Shown: positions 45,930 through 57,232, numbered from the stretch's first letter. The stretch is DNA of 64,000 nt from Ectobius pallidus (GCA_964059195.1 CAXKWD010000011.1:31358566-31422565), one strand, 5' to 3'. Notes: generated by a model not told the origin, from the sequence alone. Made by a program: numbers and translations.

Positions 45930-46920
45930 AAAGTTAGGAGCCTAGAGCGGCAAACTTTGAAGGGTGGCAGTTTTACATTTCCATGATCATAAAGTCTTCC
46001 GGCATACAATGATTTGAACGAATATAAAATACCTAAAAACAGAAAAAAAAAAAAAATCTTTTTCACGCTGAAATTGCATTAATGACACATCATACCCGGC
46101 AGCTGACTCCTATCTGAAACCTAAGCTATAGATAGATGCAAAATAATAAAATTTCTTTCTTCCTCACGCTGATACTGCATTATTTCATGATTCATCAACA
46201 CTGGATGTCACCAATCGTAGAATCATGAGTTGATATTGCACATCTTACAATAAGTATTTAGTGTACCTCGCTAGGCGACAGGCTGTTTTAAGTTTGCATC
46301 TAACTGTTACTTCAAAGTGCTCTCGTGTTAAACTGTAAAATGAAGTGAAATAATATCAGAGAAGATATCTTGTAAGCAATGAGCAGTCAATATTAACTAC
46401 CATGTTAGTGTAGGTTATTTGTTTTATTTTCTTATTTGAGCCATGAGTGATGGCAGGAAATGTCTTAGTGGAGTGAAATACAAACAATTAGCAAAGGAAA
46501 AAAATTAAAACAAACAGAACTTTTGGCTAAAATTAGAAAACTGGAAATGAATTTCTAGAAACCTTTGGAAGACTGCTCCTAGTGGATCCAAACTCCATAA
46601 AGTTCATAAAGAGGGTGATACAGGTGTAAAAGTAGGTTTGAATGATTCTAATGAGGAGAGCGAGCACTCTTTCTCAACATTGAAACATGCTAAAAACTAT
46701 CTGTGGTCTTCAGTGAACAAGGATATCCTGAATTTACATGGCTCCTTTTGCCATCGAGGCCAACCTCACCTGTGGAATAAGTCTACAACCTAAGAAAGAG
46801 GCCATATCCATCTAGTACGTAAGTTAGTAGCCTAATATTTACTATTATAAAATTGTTTAGAGGGGAGGCAGAAACATGGGAGCCTATGGGCAGGAAATTT
46901 CAAAAAACGGCCCTGCTCCA
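45930..46920 (+). mobile_element. Internally deleted hAT element (ZMYM1-like transposase type)
   Basis: Two remnants of one transposase lie close together. From ATG 46443 the frame starts MSDGRKCLSGVKYKQLAKEK and is broken at a poly-A run; it resembles the N-terminal KLSGAEYRKRA.. start of hAT proteins annotated as ZMYM1-like. At about 46630-46800 come NEESEHSFSTLKHAKNYLWS and, in another frame, FAIEANLTCGISLQPKKEAI, the C-terminal dimerisation part. The central catalytic region is missing. Flank phrases (GGCAAACTTTGAAGGGTGGC; GAGCCTATGGGCAGGAAATT) are shared in inverse orientation with 57.1-59.3 kb, which confirms a family. Confidence 0.65.
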
Positions 46921-47221
46921 GTTCCATGATTTTGGTTGTTGCAAAACATGTGTGACTCATCCAAGAGTTTAAAGGAAAACTGGTTTAAGGTGAGTTTTGC
47001 ATTTGATAGCCTCAAGTCGTGGTTTTCATTAAGTGATGGCATACACTTACAGAATTAAAAGGATTTGAGACATTTTGAATTTACAGTATATACTGTACGT
47101 GAGAACTAAATAATTTCTTGTCGAATGATTGCCCTATGCCTGGTGGTTGCCACATGTGCTGAATGGTAGAAGCCCGGTAATTTCATATTTGGTTTCCACT
47201 TTATATGTATGTATGCTTGTA

Positions 47222-47908
47222 CAGTGAGTCCCACGCAAGAGTTGGCCAATGACGCGGATTTCTGCATCGTGGCAGGCACAGCTCCAACTCCTGAACGATC
47301 AGGTGAAATATCTGCCCAAATAAAGCTGCGGTCAGTGTAATGGTTCAGATTCTCAAATTTACAGTTGGAATTACAGTGAAAATAACCACGAGCCTCATCA
47401 CAAGAGATGTTGGAAATGTCCTCGTCTTGCATCCATATAACACTGGCACCGTTTTAGGAAATTTTCTTTGATGCTCGTAAGTTCAGCTTCCGAGATAGAG
47501 TTAATTTCTCTTGTGATATGGTCTTTAAGTTCTTCTAAGAGTATGTGACTGTTATTTATGGGGAAACTTGAAAAATAAAGTGTAAAGATCAATTTCCCAA
47601 ACATTAGAAGAACTTAAAGACAATATCACAATAGAAATTAACTCTGTCTTGGAAGCTGAACTTACAGAAAGAAAATTTCATAAAAAGGTGCCAGTGTTGT
47701 GTGGATGCAAGAGGAGGGCATTTCCAACATCTCTTGTGATGATGTACGTGGTTATTTTCATTGTAATTCCAACTGCAACTGTGAGAACCTGAATTATTAC
47801 ACTGTTGGCGGCTTTATTTGCAAAGATATTTCACCCGATCGCTCGGGAGTTGGAGCTGTGCAACGCAGAAACCCGCATCATTGGCCAACTCTTGTGTGGG
47901 ACTCACTG
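47222..47908. mobile_element. Palindromic mariner-derived MITE, copy 2 (next to GNB1L)
   Basis: TIRs CAGTGAGTCCCACGCAAGAG (left) and CTTGTGTGGGACTCACTG (right) are flanked by TA on both sides (47220-47221 and 47909-47910). Both arms encode the same transposase C-terminus reading outward. The minus-strand arm (47604-47398) gives LEELKDHITREINSISEAEL, then ENFLKRCQCYMDARRGHFQH. The plus-strand arm also has WGNLKNKV and TLEELKDNI. Neither arm carries a catalytic domain. The right end lies 109 bp upstream of the GNB1L start codon. Confidence 0.85.
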
Positions 47909-48017
47909 TATTTGTATATGTATGTTTATATTAATTAATTCTGGTGGTAATGAGTTTTCAGATAGATTTAAAGGAAATGTTCTTTTCCAGGTGAAAACTA
48001 TTCGGTGCCCTTCCAAG

Positions 48018-48956
48018 ATGTCAAGCTTACAGCCACCAGACCCAGTGTATGTAATGTATGAGGAGCAGCCAATCCACAGTTTATTGTTCCTCGATCCAAA
48101 TGAAGACAGATCGCTTCTGGCAGGTACAGGTGATGGAAAAGTGCAAGAATGGGACCTCAGGACATACCGTAAAGGGAGAACATGCTTGGAAACTGGCTCA
48201 TCACCATGCATAGGACTGAAGTACTTCAATGAAATGATAGTAACACAAGATAAGTTGGGTTTAATTAAAGTTTGGAAACAGGATGAAGAATCCTGGTCAG
48301 CGATACATTCCATTATGATAGACTATAGTGGATTCAGTAAGGTAGATGTTGGCAATGATTTTGGTGGTATAATGGTATGTCCTTTAAAGGGTGGATCAGT
48401 TGATATCTATAACAGTAATGACTACAACAGAATAATGTCATTTCAGATCGATGCAGAGAAAATTGTGGGTGAATTGATGGCTATAAAACTCATTCACATG
48501 GGAGATAAGCCATTTGTTTTAGCAGCATATGAATCTGGATATCTGTGTTTGTTTGATTTTGAAACAAAGAAAGAAATTAGCTCTTTGAAGTTTGAAAATT
48601 GCAATATAGTTTCAGTAGATTATGATGAAAAGAACACAAGAGGTATATGCGTTTGTGTTGATGAAAATGTTTACTGTTTCAAAATCGATGAGCAAACACA
48701 GTTGGTGAGCTATAAAAATCTGAAAATAACAAATCCAGGGGCTGATACAGTTAGAATAAGACCCGATAAGAAAATTGTGACGTTGGGTTGCTGGGATGGT
48801 AGAATTAGGGTATTTTCTTGGAAATCCTTATGCCCGCTAGCTGTGCTTATGGCTCATAAGGGAAGTGTTTGTGACATTACATTTTCTAAGAGATATTTGA
48901 CGTCTGGAGGTATGGATGGAAAGATTACTTTGTGGGATATTTATAACAAAGAGTAA
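48018..48956 (+). CDS. GNB1L: GNB1L-type WD40 protein, complete in one exon
   Basis: A beta-propeller scaffold of the GNB1L/ASA1 family. These proteins work with the TTT (TELO2-TTI1-TTI2) chaperone system to stabilise PI3K-like kinases, in cytoplasm and nucleus; that role is known from other species and inferred here. The 312 residues are close to human GNB1L at 327. Blade-ending motifs are visible at VQEWD (42-46), IKVWK (83-87), LCLFD (176-180), IRVFSW (263-268) and ITLWD (303-307). The most conserved run is residues 238-276, with TNPGADTVRIRPDKK and CWDGRIRVF, matching the TNPG....IRPD.KI....WD.RIRVF block of the family. Start: ATG 48018, where MSSLQPPDPVYV aligns with the family N-terminus. 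The open frame reaches further upstream only through element-derived DNA. A possible acceptor, TTCTTTTCCAG, ends at 47991, suggesting a 5' untranslated exon. Confidence 0.88.
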   Translation: MSSLQPPDPVYVMYEEQPIHSLLFLDPNEDRSLLAGTGDGKVQEWDLRTYRKGRTCLETGSSPCIGLKYFNEMIVTQDKLGLIKVWKQDEESWSAIHSIMIDYSGFSKVDVGNDFGGIMVCPLKGGSVDIYNSNDYNRIMSFQIDAEKIVGELMAIKLIHMGDKPFVLAAYESGYLCLFDFETKKEISSLKFENCNIVSVDYDEKNTRGICVCVDENVYCFKIDEQTQLVSYKNLKITNPGADTVRIRPDKKIVTLGCWDGRIRVFSWKSLCPLAVLMAHKGSVCDITFSKRYLTSGGMDGKITLWDIYNKE

Positions 48957-49426
48957 AAATTGATTAGAAGTAATAATTACAATTGCAAGTTTTCAGTTAT
49001 TAGACATGGTGTTTAAAAACGAGTCAGACAAAATGAATTGAAAGTTACAAATTGAACCCAGTATAAGTAGACACACAGCTTGTTACTAAAGCTTGTTTTC
49101 CTGTTGTTCAGCATCCCTGCTGGTGTTAACTACTGAAGAAACAAGATCAATAAGAAATATGTATTAAAGTGGCGAATAAACTAAATGAGTGTTTGACCGC
49201 TGTGGTTAGAGGCCTTAAAAAATGGCATCAACGTGTTTGAATGCATTTACAACACTGACATTCGAAGCAACAGCGAAGCTACAAATAGCAATACAAAGTA
49301 AATAATGTGGTGCCTATGCTTGCCACCGTATGAATTATTTTTCTCGTTACTGTACCTTTCTTCACTAAGTGATTAAGTAGTATTATAGTTAATATCTCAT
49401 CAGAAGATAAACTAAATTGTATGTAA
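48957..49426 (+). other. Probable 3' untranslated region of GNB1L
   Basis: After the TAA at 48954-48956, candidate polyadenylation signals AATAAA stand at 49175-49180 and again near 49695. If the distal one is used, the 3' UTR includes the first arm of a Penelope-like inverted repeat. Choice of site cannot be decided from sequence. Confidence 0.4.
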
Positions 49427-50003
49427 TTAAAACCATCAGCTCAGCAATCTTTATTACCGTATATGTAGCCTGGGCCTTTCGACACTTATGTCAACCTCAG
49501 GGCATTTGAAATGCACAATGTTTGTAACAGTTTATGTATCACATGTTCATCTATGCAAATTGTTTATGTCTCTTTTAAATTTATATATATAGACCTGTTT
49601 TAAAGATAACGTCTTTACACTCACCTTGGTTAGTCTTCACACATCTACAAATTTTGTTTTGTCAAAATGTAAAACAGTTTATACGCTTAAATATAAATAA
49701 AACAAAAAATATATACATGGAGTTAGTTATAAAATTTCTTTCTACGACTTTGTATTGTTAATCATTTAAACCATTTATATATATAAGTATGATTAAAATA
49801 TGTTTATTCTTATAGGCCTGTGCTAGGTTTTGTATTATTATTGTTTATAGAGTTACATTACTTTGTCGTGCTGGTGTTGATTCATTAACAATTAAAAAAA
49901 TTAATTTAATTAAAATGACTTGTTCAGATGACCTAAGGATGACACAAATGTTGAAGGAGGCTACATATATTAAAGATTGCTGAGCTGATGGTTTTAACTA
50001 TAC
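49427..50003. mobile_element. Penelope-like inverted-repeat remnant downstream of GNB1L
   Basis: The left arm (49427-49502) and right arm (49928-50003) are inverse copies: AAAACCATCAGCTCAGCAAT with CTTTA, then ATATGTAGCC, then a stretch whose inverse reads CCTGAGGTTGACATAAGTGT followed by CGAAAGG. The CTGAGG...TGTCGAAA arrangement is like the hammerhead-like core in terminal repeats of Penelope-like elements. No GIY-YIG or RT coding sequence is left between the arms. Confidence 0.5.
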
Positions 50004-51945
50004 ATTTTAGCATGTTTTATCAGAAGATATTACAGACATTGGCAGCAAAAACACAATGTTTTAACTGCTCATGTACAATGGCACTTGGAGCCGTTTACTA
50101 CTGTCTGTTGCAATAAGTCCAGTCAGTCATATGCTAATTAATTCCCAATTTTAAAAAAGAAAGAAAATAATGTATCAAATAACAAAATTGATCGATGTGA
50201 CAGCTATCAGGAGACTGTCATTCCCTGAGTTATAGTGCATGGTGACAAAGAATATCAAAATATCCAATTAAATGTAATTGGTTGACTGAATTTGGAAAAA
50301 TGACTTGGTAAAGTGAAAGAGGGTGAATCAAGGGCACCAAACTTAAATAATGTAAAATGTTCGCAAATAGTGAGATTTTTCAGTCTGATCATCCTCTTAA
50401 AAGGAGTACAGTAAAATGTATGGAAAATTATAGCTTGAAACAAGTATATTGGTCATTAACTAGCTAGTGTTCTAATTTTAAAGCTGAATTTTGAGGCAGA
50501 CATTGGAAGACTTCTAATTTAAAAATGGGGATTTGAGGTAGGCGCTTGAAGTTGGAACAAACAACAGTCTAATACTAAAACTGTACGAGCAGCATCTCTA
50601 TAATAACATTGCATGATGTCAGTATACTCAAAATATGCTTGGCTTCATATCATCCATGGTATTGCTCTCCGTTGCCTTGTACAACACCTCACGTCACAGC
50701 CTGCCACCCACTTAGTCGTGTCTTTTTACCTACTGTGGTTTTATCTCACTTAAATAACCATACCTTTATGGTATCTGACATGTACATTATTTTTAATTTA
50801 ATTGTTAAGAATTTAACAACTATGTGATTTTTTTAATGTTTCGTTTTAATTCTAATAGATACCGGTATTATATTTACACATAAGAGATTCCTATTTACAT
50901 TAGTTTATATTTTAATAGTTAATTGTTTTATGTTTTTAGAACCTGACAATGAAATGACAAAATTGAGCGTACAGTCTGAACTTTCCTTATGAATTAGGCA
51001 GGTTAGCAACAAAAAATATATAAGGCATGCTCATTTATTTTCTCTGTAGTGATACAATAGCAGATTTTTGCTGCAAAGTTTTATCTCAAGTTACTACTGG
51101 TAGTTGTAAAAGTAGATTGTATTACTGGTAATCATTTCTATGTTTAAATGTATTTCAAACCTAGACCTAATATTAAATTTTCAGTGTTCTTCAATTCTGG
51201 TCATTACAGATGTTTTACAATGAGTTATATCCAGTGCTTTTTTTTTCTCTAAAAAAAAATTAAGGGGTACTCTCACTTTTGACATGACGGAACATTGCCA
51301 AACTCACCCATATATTTTAAATGAAAGTGGAATCGCACACAATATGCATAAGAACTCTGAAGTGGACTCAGTTCATACACATCAATTCTAGTGTAAGCTT
51401 CAAATTAGTCCATGATACACTCATAGGGATTCTTGCACCTTTCACAAACACATAAGGGAATGCATCTTGCAGTCCTTTATATTTGGAGTCAGTTTGTACA
51501 ATATGTAAGGGACACGATAGTATTGCTGATTGTATATATACGGAGTCAATTTCACAAGGGCACATGAAATACAACTGCAGGATAACCAGAGACAAATTGA
51601 CATGTGCAGCAAAATTAATGCAAACAAATGCAATTTCAATTCAAGAGGAAAGGGATACAACAAACTCTTGAGCGCATGCTAATGTTGAATCAGTAACATT
51701 GGCAACGTAGCCAAAGATGCTGTAGTGCTCACTTGTTCTCCTGATTGCAGAGCTAATGTCCCACCTCTCGAAAAGCATGGGATAGATAACAAACATAACA
51801 CTAAAAATAGCTACTTTAAATGCAAATCACTTTTGTTATTTTTTTGGCACAAATTTCTCCAAATTGTGGAAATTATTGATTTTCTCCCATATGAAACTGA
51901 AAATATCTTTAAGGGGTATGCATACCCCCAGAAAAAAGCACTGGT
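50004..51945. other. AT-rich noncoding stretch
   Basis: No gene recognised. Open frames (50609-50827, 51368-51663 minus, 51725-52036) resemble nothing outside the minisatellite that follows. Confidence 0.4.
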
Positions 51946-51951
51946 TATATG

Positions 51952-52345
51952 CAAGAAACTGTCCAAGCTCCTCCAAATCTTCCACATGAGCTATATCCAA
52001 GAAACTATCCCAAGCTCCTCCAAATCTTCCACATGAGCTATATCCAAGAAACTGTCCAAGCTCCTCCAAATCTTCCACATGAGCTATATCCAAGAAACTA
52101 TCCCAAGCTCTTCCAAAACTTCCACATGAGCTATATCCAAGAGACTATCCCAAGCTCCTCCAAATCTTCCACATGAGCTATATCCAAGAAACTATCCCAA
52201 GCTCCTCCAAATCTTCCATATGAGCTATAGCCAAGAAACTGTCCAAGCTCCTCCAAATCTTCCACATGAGCTATATCCAAGAAACTGTCCAAGCTCCTCC
52301 AAATCTTCCACATGAGCTATATCCAAGAAACTATCCCAAGAATTT
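51952..52345. repeat. 46-47 bp minisatellite, about 8 copies
   Basis: The unit contains AAGCTCCTCCAAATCTTCCA then CATGAGCTATATCCAAGAAA then CT(G/A)TCC. Copies with ACTGTCCAAG are 46 bp and those with ACTATCCCAAG are 47 bp. One copy has CTCTTCCAAAAC instead. Several reading frames are open on both strands through the array, so the periodic peptides there are by-products. Confidence 0.9.
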
Positions 52346-52562
52346 TCACAGTATGCAACTGTCCTCCCATCTAGCTTTAAGTAAACATAGTTTATCCGTT
52401 GCCAACAATATGATCTTTGAAAGTGCAAAGAAACGGGTTATAGAAGCTTTGGAGAAGGGTTCTGGATGAACATTCCGAGATACCATTAGTCCATGGGATG
52501 ACCTGTGTTGCCAACCATTCTGTAACACGAATCACGTCAACATAGACATCTTGTATTAATTG

Positions 52563-52980
52563 GCATAGGCGCCAACTTTGGGGGGCAAGATACTTTCTCC
52601 CCTCCAACATTTAGGATTTTATGACACAAGACCTATGTATAACTACTAAAAATCCAGTTCTTGTAAAAGTAAAGTAAAGTGATCCCTATACAGGGCATGG
52701 AGGTCCAGAGGGTTCCAGGAGGTTGAGGCTCCCAGATTTTGGGCATTCGGCACGTGAAGGTGGTAAGGTTGTCAGCCTTATGCATTGGCCGCCTTTACCC
52801 CAGGATGCTCCTGGTAGTCATTTCTGTTAGAGGCTGAGTCAACACCAGGGCCATAGTGCTACCAGAAGGATTAGGCCAATTGAAAAACTCCAATGAACTC
52901 ATCGGGAATTGAAATCCAATTCTTGTCCCCCCCCCTCCAAAAGTATTTTCAAGTCTGTGCCTCTGTTAACTGATATTTTT
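52563..52980. mobile_element. hAT-like terminus split by a SINE
   Basis: CATAGGCGCCAACTTTGGGG at 52563 is a typical hAT-like left end, similar in style to the element at 4051. The sequence after the SINE (CTTGTCCCCCCCCCTCCAAA, then TCTGTGCCTCTG) continues it. The right boundary is not clear. Confidence 0.4.
52665..52912 (-). mobile_element. SINE family A, 5'-truncated copy with TSD
   Basis: AATCCAGTTCTTGT (52651-52664) and AATCCAATTCTTGT (52913-52926) form a 14-bp target duplication with one mismatch. In minus orientation the copy starts inside box B (TTCAATTCCCGATGAG) and ends in an ACTTT repeat tail. It matches the plus-strand copies at 54.65 and 58.73 kb (for example CCTTCTGGTAGCACTATGGC and GGCTGACAACCTTACCACCT). 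Confidence 0.8.
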
Positions 52981-53269
52981 CTTTAAGTTTTTGTGTTTTT
53001 TTAAATGGATTTGGCATAGGATAGCGATGACTGTACTTTTACTTCAACACAAAAAAGCCATAATTTAAACCCAAGAAGGCAAAAGGGAAAAACGTTTATG
53101 TGCATATAATGCAAAATGTATTTTTCTATGATATTACTTCAGTAAGAGCACTCTTGGTGAAAAAAGTGTAGCTGTCCCCGAAAACTGTGAAATATCCCCC
53201 TTTCTTTTACTGTCTTGTCCCCCATTCCTTCAACAGTTGTTCACTCTATATATGTCTGTTGCATAGTCA

Positions 53270-54610
53270 GTCAGTGATCTAGTTCTTTTGTAGAGATCTT
53301 GAAATGATACATCTCACATTTCAGTCCACATTGTTCACAAACACACCTTTTCCTGGGGACGTTCCACCTATTCTGTGTGCACAGCTTTACCGTGGAATTG
53401 TATACCCCTGCTTGCCTCCGATCAGTCAAAAAATATAGATGCTCTCGTCCTTGATCTAAGATTTTCTCCAAGCTCATCATGGCTGGTAATAAAAGCCATG
53501 GCATCAGGTCTTCTGAGAGGCTAGTTCATATACTAGCCTGATGGGCGTGTGTTTCAAGACTGAAAGTACTTTTCTTAGGTATCACTCACTCTTTCAAGGA
53601 TTTAATATCCCCTAGCTATTTAGGGGTAAAATATTCCAATATAAAATGTAGTCTATGGAAATGCCTTTGCTTTGAACAATTTTATTGTATTCTCCAAAGA
53701 AAAATGTGTGAGTTTTTTTATGTGTTTCTGGTGGTTGCTGTTATTCTTTCTTCTATTTGGGCCCAGGAAGACCTTCCTGATGTTTGTGATGTTACTCCTG
53801 TGTAACAAAAGCAGTTCTGTATTATGAATGGCATCGCCTTTGCAAGTTATTCCATCTTCAGCGGACAGTCGTCACTGTTTCCAGAACATGTCTAGTTCTA
53901 TCTTCTGAGTGTTCATATAGTGTCATTTTTGCTTGCCCATGTTATTTTGTCCACTGTTGTTTGCATTTCTCCTGAGTCTCTAGATGACATGGCCATGGTA
54001 TCTGCTTAGATGTATATGTCAATACTAGTTGGCCATAGTTTGCACTATGTCATGCACAAATATATTAAGGAGGAGTGGGATCAATGGATCGCCTTGGAGG
54101 ATTCCCAATTTTTATCCAGTTCATTCTGATATCTCTTTGTTGTTTCTGAGTTGCATGTTGTTCTCAGAGAACACATTGTTTATCACGCTCATCAGCCATC
54201 TTTCTCCAACTAGTCTTGATAGTTTATCATACTGTTTATAGCTCAGGTAAGCGTGGCAATGAACCTTTGTTTTCCATAAAATAGATAATATTCCTTTAGC
54301 TTGCTGAGGAATTGTCTATTCCCATTGAGTAAGTAATTAAGTTTATAGCATCAAATACTAGGCTATATATTGAAGTCAATGGAACTACATAATGCTTCCC
54401 CCAAGGCAGTTTAATTTTTTGAAAAACCTTTTGCGGCAGTATTTCTACTGTCATCACGCTAGTCCTTCCCCTACAAATTCCAAACATTTCATCCCGTAAT
54501 TTCTGGTCCACTAATTCATCGAGTCTCTCCAACAAAAGCCTTGTAAAATTCTTGAATGCCACTGCTTCTAAGGCTGTTCTCCAAATACTGTATGTATCTG
54601 GAGACAAAGG
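53270..54610 (-). pseudogene. LINE reverse transcriptase relic
   Basis: On the minus strand, pieces of a non-LTR ORF2 follow in the right order through several frames. FKNFTRLLLERLDELVDQKL then RDEMFGICRGRTSVMTVEIL (54560-54460) match the NYRGI..L....K..T.LL..RL.....LRDEQ.GFR.GRST block. FDAIN stands at the FDxxN position. LGILQGDPLIPLLLN (about 54100) matches GVLQGDPLSPLLFN, and RLSAEDGITCKGD is near 53860. CVCEQCGLKCEMYHF (53330) is the terminal zinc knuckle. The YADD catalytic box is not intact. Several stops show it is dead. It may be the same family as the fragment at 1.75-2.2 kb. Confidence 0.65.
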
Positions 54611-54647
54611 ATTTTGCTTACCCTTGTAGGCCTACGTTAGTTTAAGG

Positions 54648-54935
54648 TACACCTTAGCGCAGTGGTTGAGGCGCTGTGCTACAAACCAGAAGGTCGCGGG
54701 TTTGATCCCTGATGAGGTCATTGGAGTTTTTCAATTGGCCTAATCCTTCTGGTGGCACTATGGCCCTGGGGTTGACTCAGTCAGGTGCAATCCTGGGGGT
54801 AAAGGCGGCCGATGCATATGGCTGACAACCTTACCACCCTTCACGTGCCGAATGTTTAAAATCTGGGAGCCTCAACCTCCTGAAACCCTCTGGGCCTCCA
54901 TGGGCTGTATTGGGAACACTTTACTTTTACTTCTT
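54648..54935 (+). mobile_element. SINE family A, near-complete copy
   Basis: The tRNA-like head is TTAGCGCAGTGGTTGAGGCG (box A) followed by GTCGCGGGTTTGATCCC (box B). The body contains TAATCCTTCTGGTGGCACTA and GGCTGACAACCTTACCACCC, and the tail is TTTACTTTTACTT. This copy shows the full layout of the family found also at 52.7 and 58.7 kb. Confidence 0.85.
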
Positions 54936-54939
54936 TTTG

Positions 54940-55985
54940 TTAGGTTGGTTTGATTCCATACAAACCATGATGTGAATTTGAAAATCCCGCGGTAGGAAAA
55001 GGGTTGACTAACCATTTGGCTGTCAGAAAGAGTTATTTGAATCGTTATTTTGCTTGGTAGAGAAACTATTTTTTGTTCTGTTGCCTTTCTGGCACCCACA
55101 GTACAGCCAACGGGACGGGAGTGCCAACACACAAGCGGTAATGGCCGCGGCCGGCGAAGGGGGTACGTGTGAAGTCAAGAGTCTTTCGTTAGGCCTGTAG
55201 AGGGGACGGTGAAAATTTTGTACTTAAATAGGTGTAATATAATTGTGTGTAAATCTCTGTAGTTTACGTAAACAGCAGTGGTCAATCTAAGGAGTCGCAA
55301 AGGTTTGTAATTCTTTATTTATGATTCCACGCTTTGTCAGCACTTGACACTTGCGTGAATGATCTTTGACAACCCGGTGTTAGCTTTCCTTTAAAGTGCT
55401 GATTGTTTATATTTTGCAGACATACGCTCTAAAGCGATTCTGGTGGATTTGAATTTGTTAAATTTAGTGACTAAACACAAACTAGCCAGTTGTCACTATA
55501 GAATTTTAGACGATTCCATTTGAATCTTACTGATGTTGATACTTGGACTTATAACACTTATGACCTCTGTAACTTATATAAATAAAAATTGTGCTGTATC
55601 CATGATATATCTGCTTTACCAATGAGTCGACATAAATCGTGCCAATTTGATTTGAGTTGTTAAGTCAGCAACAATTTGTTTTTGTCGAATCTGTGTACTA
55701 TTTATGTTTGTTTGATCACAGATGTTTTGTTACTGTTTCTTAATGCTGCCACCTTCTAATTTGCAGTATTCTGAACTAAATAATGGCCACGGAAAATCCA
55801 TTATGGGACCTCCCTGTTGAACCTTGTGTTTATAACATTTAGATTAGTCCTTTATAGTGCCTCGTGTTCCGTGTTGTAGTCTGGCATGTTTTTTGGCTGG
55901 ACCTGTGCAATCTTGATCTACCAGTTCTCTATATGAGGGAATGCAAACCTAGGGGGAAAAAAAAAATTTTAGATCGCGCTCTGAT
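54940..55985. other. Noncoding stretch
   Basis: A short GC-rich patch at 55140-55170 (GGCCGCGGCCGGCGAAGG) stands out from the flanks. It may be a CpG-rich remnant or repeat head. No gene recognised. Confidence 0.35.
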
Positions 55986-55989
55986 GCCT

Positions 55990-56235
55990 CTCATGATGCC
56001 TCCTAGATGGCGTTGCTAGTAATGCAAAAGGTAAAACTGGGAAAAAATTATTTTTCCTTTAATCTCTTTTCCTCTCTCTTCCTCCCTTTCTCTCACCTTC
56101 TCCTAGCCCTGCCTACCTATTTGGGACCTATTCTTAACATTAAATTTCGGATCGACCAGGATTCAAACTCGTGACCGCTAGCACTGTAACCAGCAGCCTT
56201 AACCACTTACACCACAAGCGATTGCTGGCTTGTGA
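55990..56235 (-). mobile_element. tRNA-derived SINE-like element
   Basis: On the minus strand TGGTGTAAGTGGTTAAGGC (box A) and GAGTTTGAATCCTGG (box B) lie at tRNA-like spacing with a longer arm between them, recalling a class II (Leu/Ser) tRNA. A pyrimidine- and A-rich body follows to about 55990. Confidence 0.55.
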
Positions 56236-57075
56236 AGGGAAAATTCATCTGTCTAAGTTTTAGGGAGCTTTAATACATGAGAAATAGCCGTTTGATAAGG
56301 TTCAATGGTCATTTTCTTGATATTTTATTTTATTTTTGGTATTTTTGATGTGGTTCAAGGGTCATTTTCGTAACGCTGTGATTTTGTATATTTTTATGCA
56401 TATATGATACAATAGTGAGCTGCAGTGTGGCCATTGACCAGCTTCATAGCATAGGAAGGTGCGTGCACAAGGCTCGGAAGCGAGGGGAAGCAGCCAGTGG
56501 GCAACAGCGGGCGGAGCTTAGTTGGTGCATGACCTAAAGTTTTTTCTTTCCCAAACCCAAAACCCATGACTGCAAAATCTTCTGGATCCATTAGAACCTT
56601 GGAGGCATCCCCAAAGAAGTCTGTTACCTGTAGGTCAAGATGGTCGATATCAAGAATCATGTAGGCCTATATATAAGGCGGAGGTGTAACATATAACACT
56701 AGTTTGATTCATGAGACCACTTTCAGGCATGCAACAATGATGTCCACAGCTTCGTCGTAAGATTCGGTGGTCCAGTAACCAACCGCAGGTTTAGTATCGG
56801 GAAGAATGTAGTGTGCCATTATGCAAGAACTCCTAATGATACAATGTAATGTCTTTAGTGTAATGCACTTATATGCAATTATTGCATATTTCATTTAGGA
56901 CGGACATTTTTGAGGTAGGTCAGAACATGAATGATAGTTTACTGTAAATCTGTTCCTCTGGTGTTTTGCCATGATACGCACACCACCATAGGCCTGGCAC
57001 ATGCCCCAGGGTGTGGAATACTGGTGGGTTCCTACATGCCCTGGGGTTCTGCCTGGCCAATTCAATACCAGTGTA
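56236..57075. other. Noncoding stretch
   Basis: No gene recognised. The open frames at 56394-56660 and 56709-56894 on the minus strand have no family features that I can name. Confidence 0.35.
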
Positions 57076-57079
57076 GGCT

Positions 57080-57232
57080 ATACATAAACACAGCCAGGAC
57101 CTTTTTGAAATTTCCTGTCCATAGGCTCTCATGTATCTGCCACCCCTCAAAACAACTTTATAATAGTAAATATTATGAACTTATGCACAAGATGAATATG
57201 GCCTCATTTTCTTAGGTTGTAGACCAAGTCTT
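57080..57232 (-). mobile_element. 3' part of a hAT element split by insertions
   Basis: In minus orientation this matches 46785-46915 of the hAT element: GTCTACAACCTAAGAAA, AATATTTACTATTATAAA and GAGAGCCTATGGACAGGAAA occur in the same order. The matching 5' part is at 58962-59290, with about 1.7 kb of other elements between. Confidence 0.65.

Noticed and set aside
47805..48017. N-terminal extension of the GNB1L reading frame (71 codons upstream of ATG 48018)
   Set aside because: It translates the right arm of the palindromic MITE and has no similarity to the family. The family N-terminus aligns with the ATG at 48018.
51836..52313. Periodic proteins on both strands in the 52 kb region
   Set aside because: They are translations of a 46-47 bp minisatellite. 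Several frames are open on both strands, which is expected from the repeat and not from coding.
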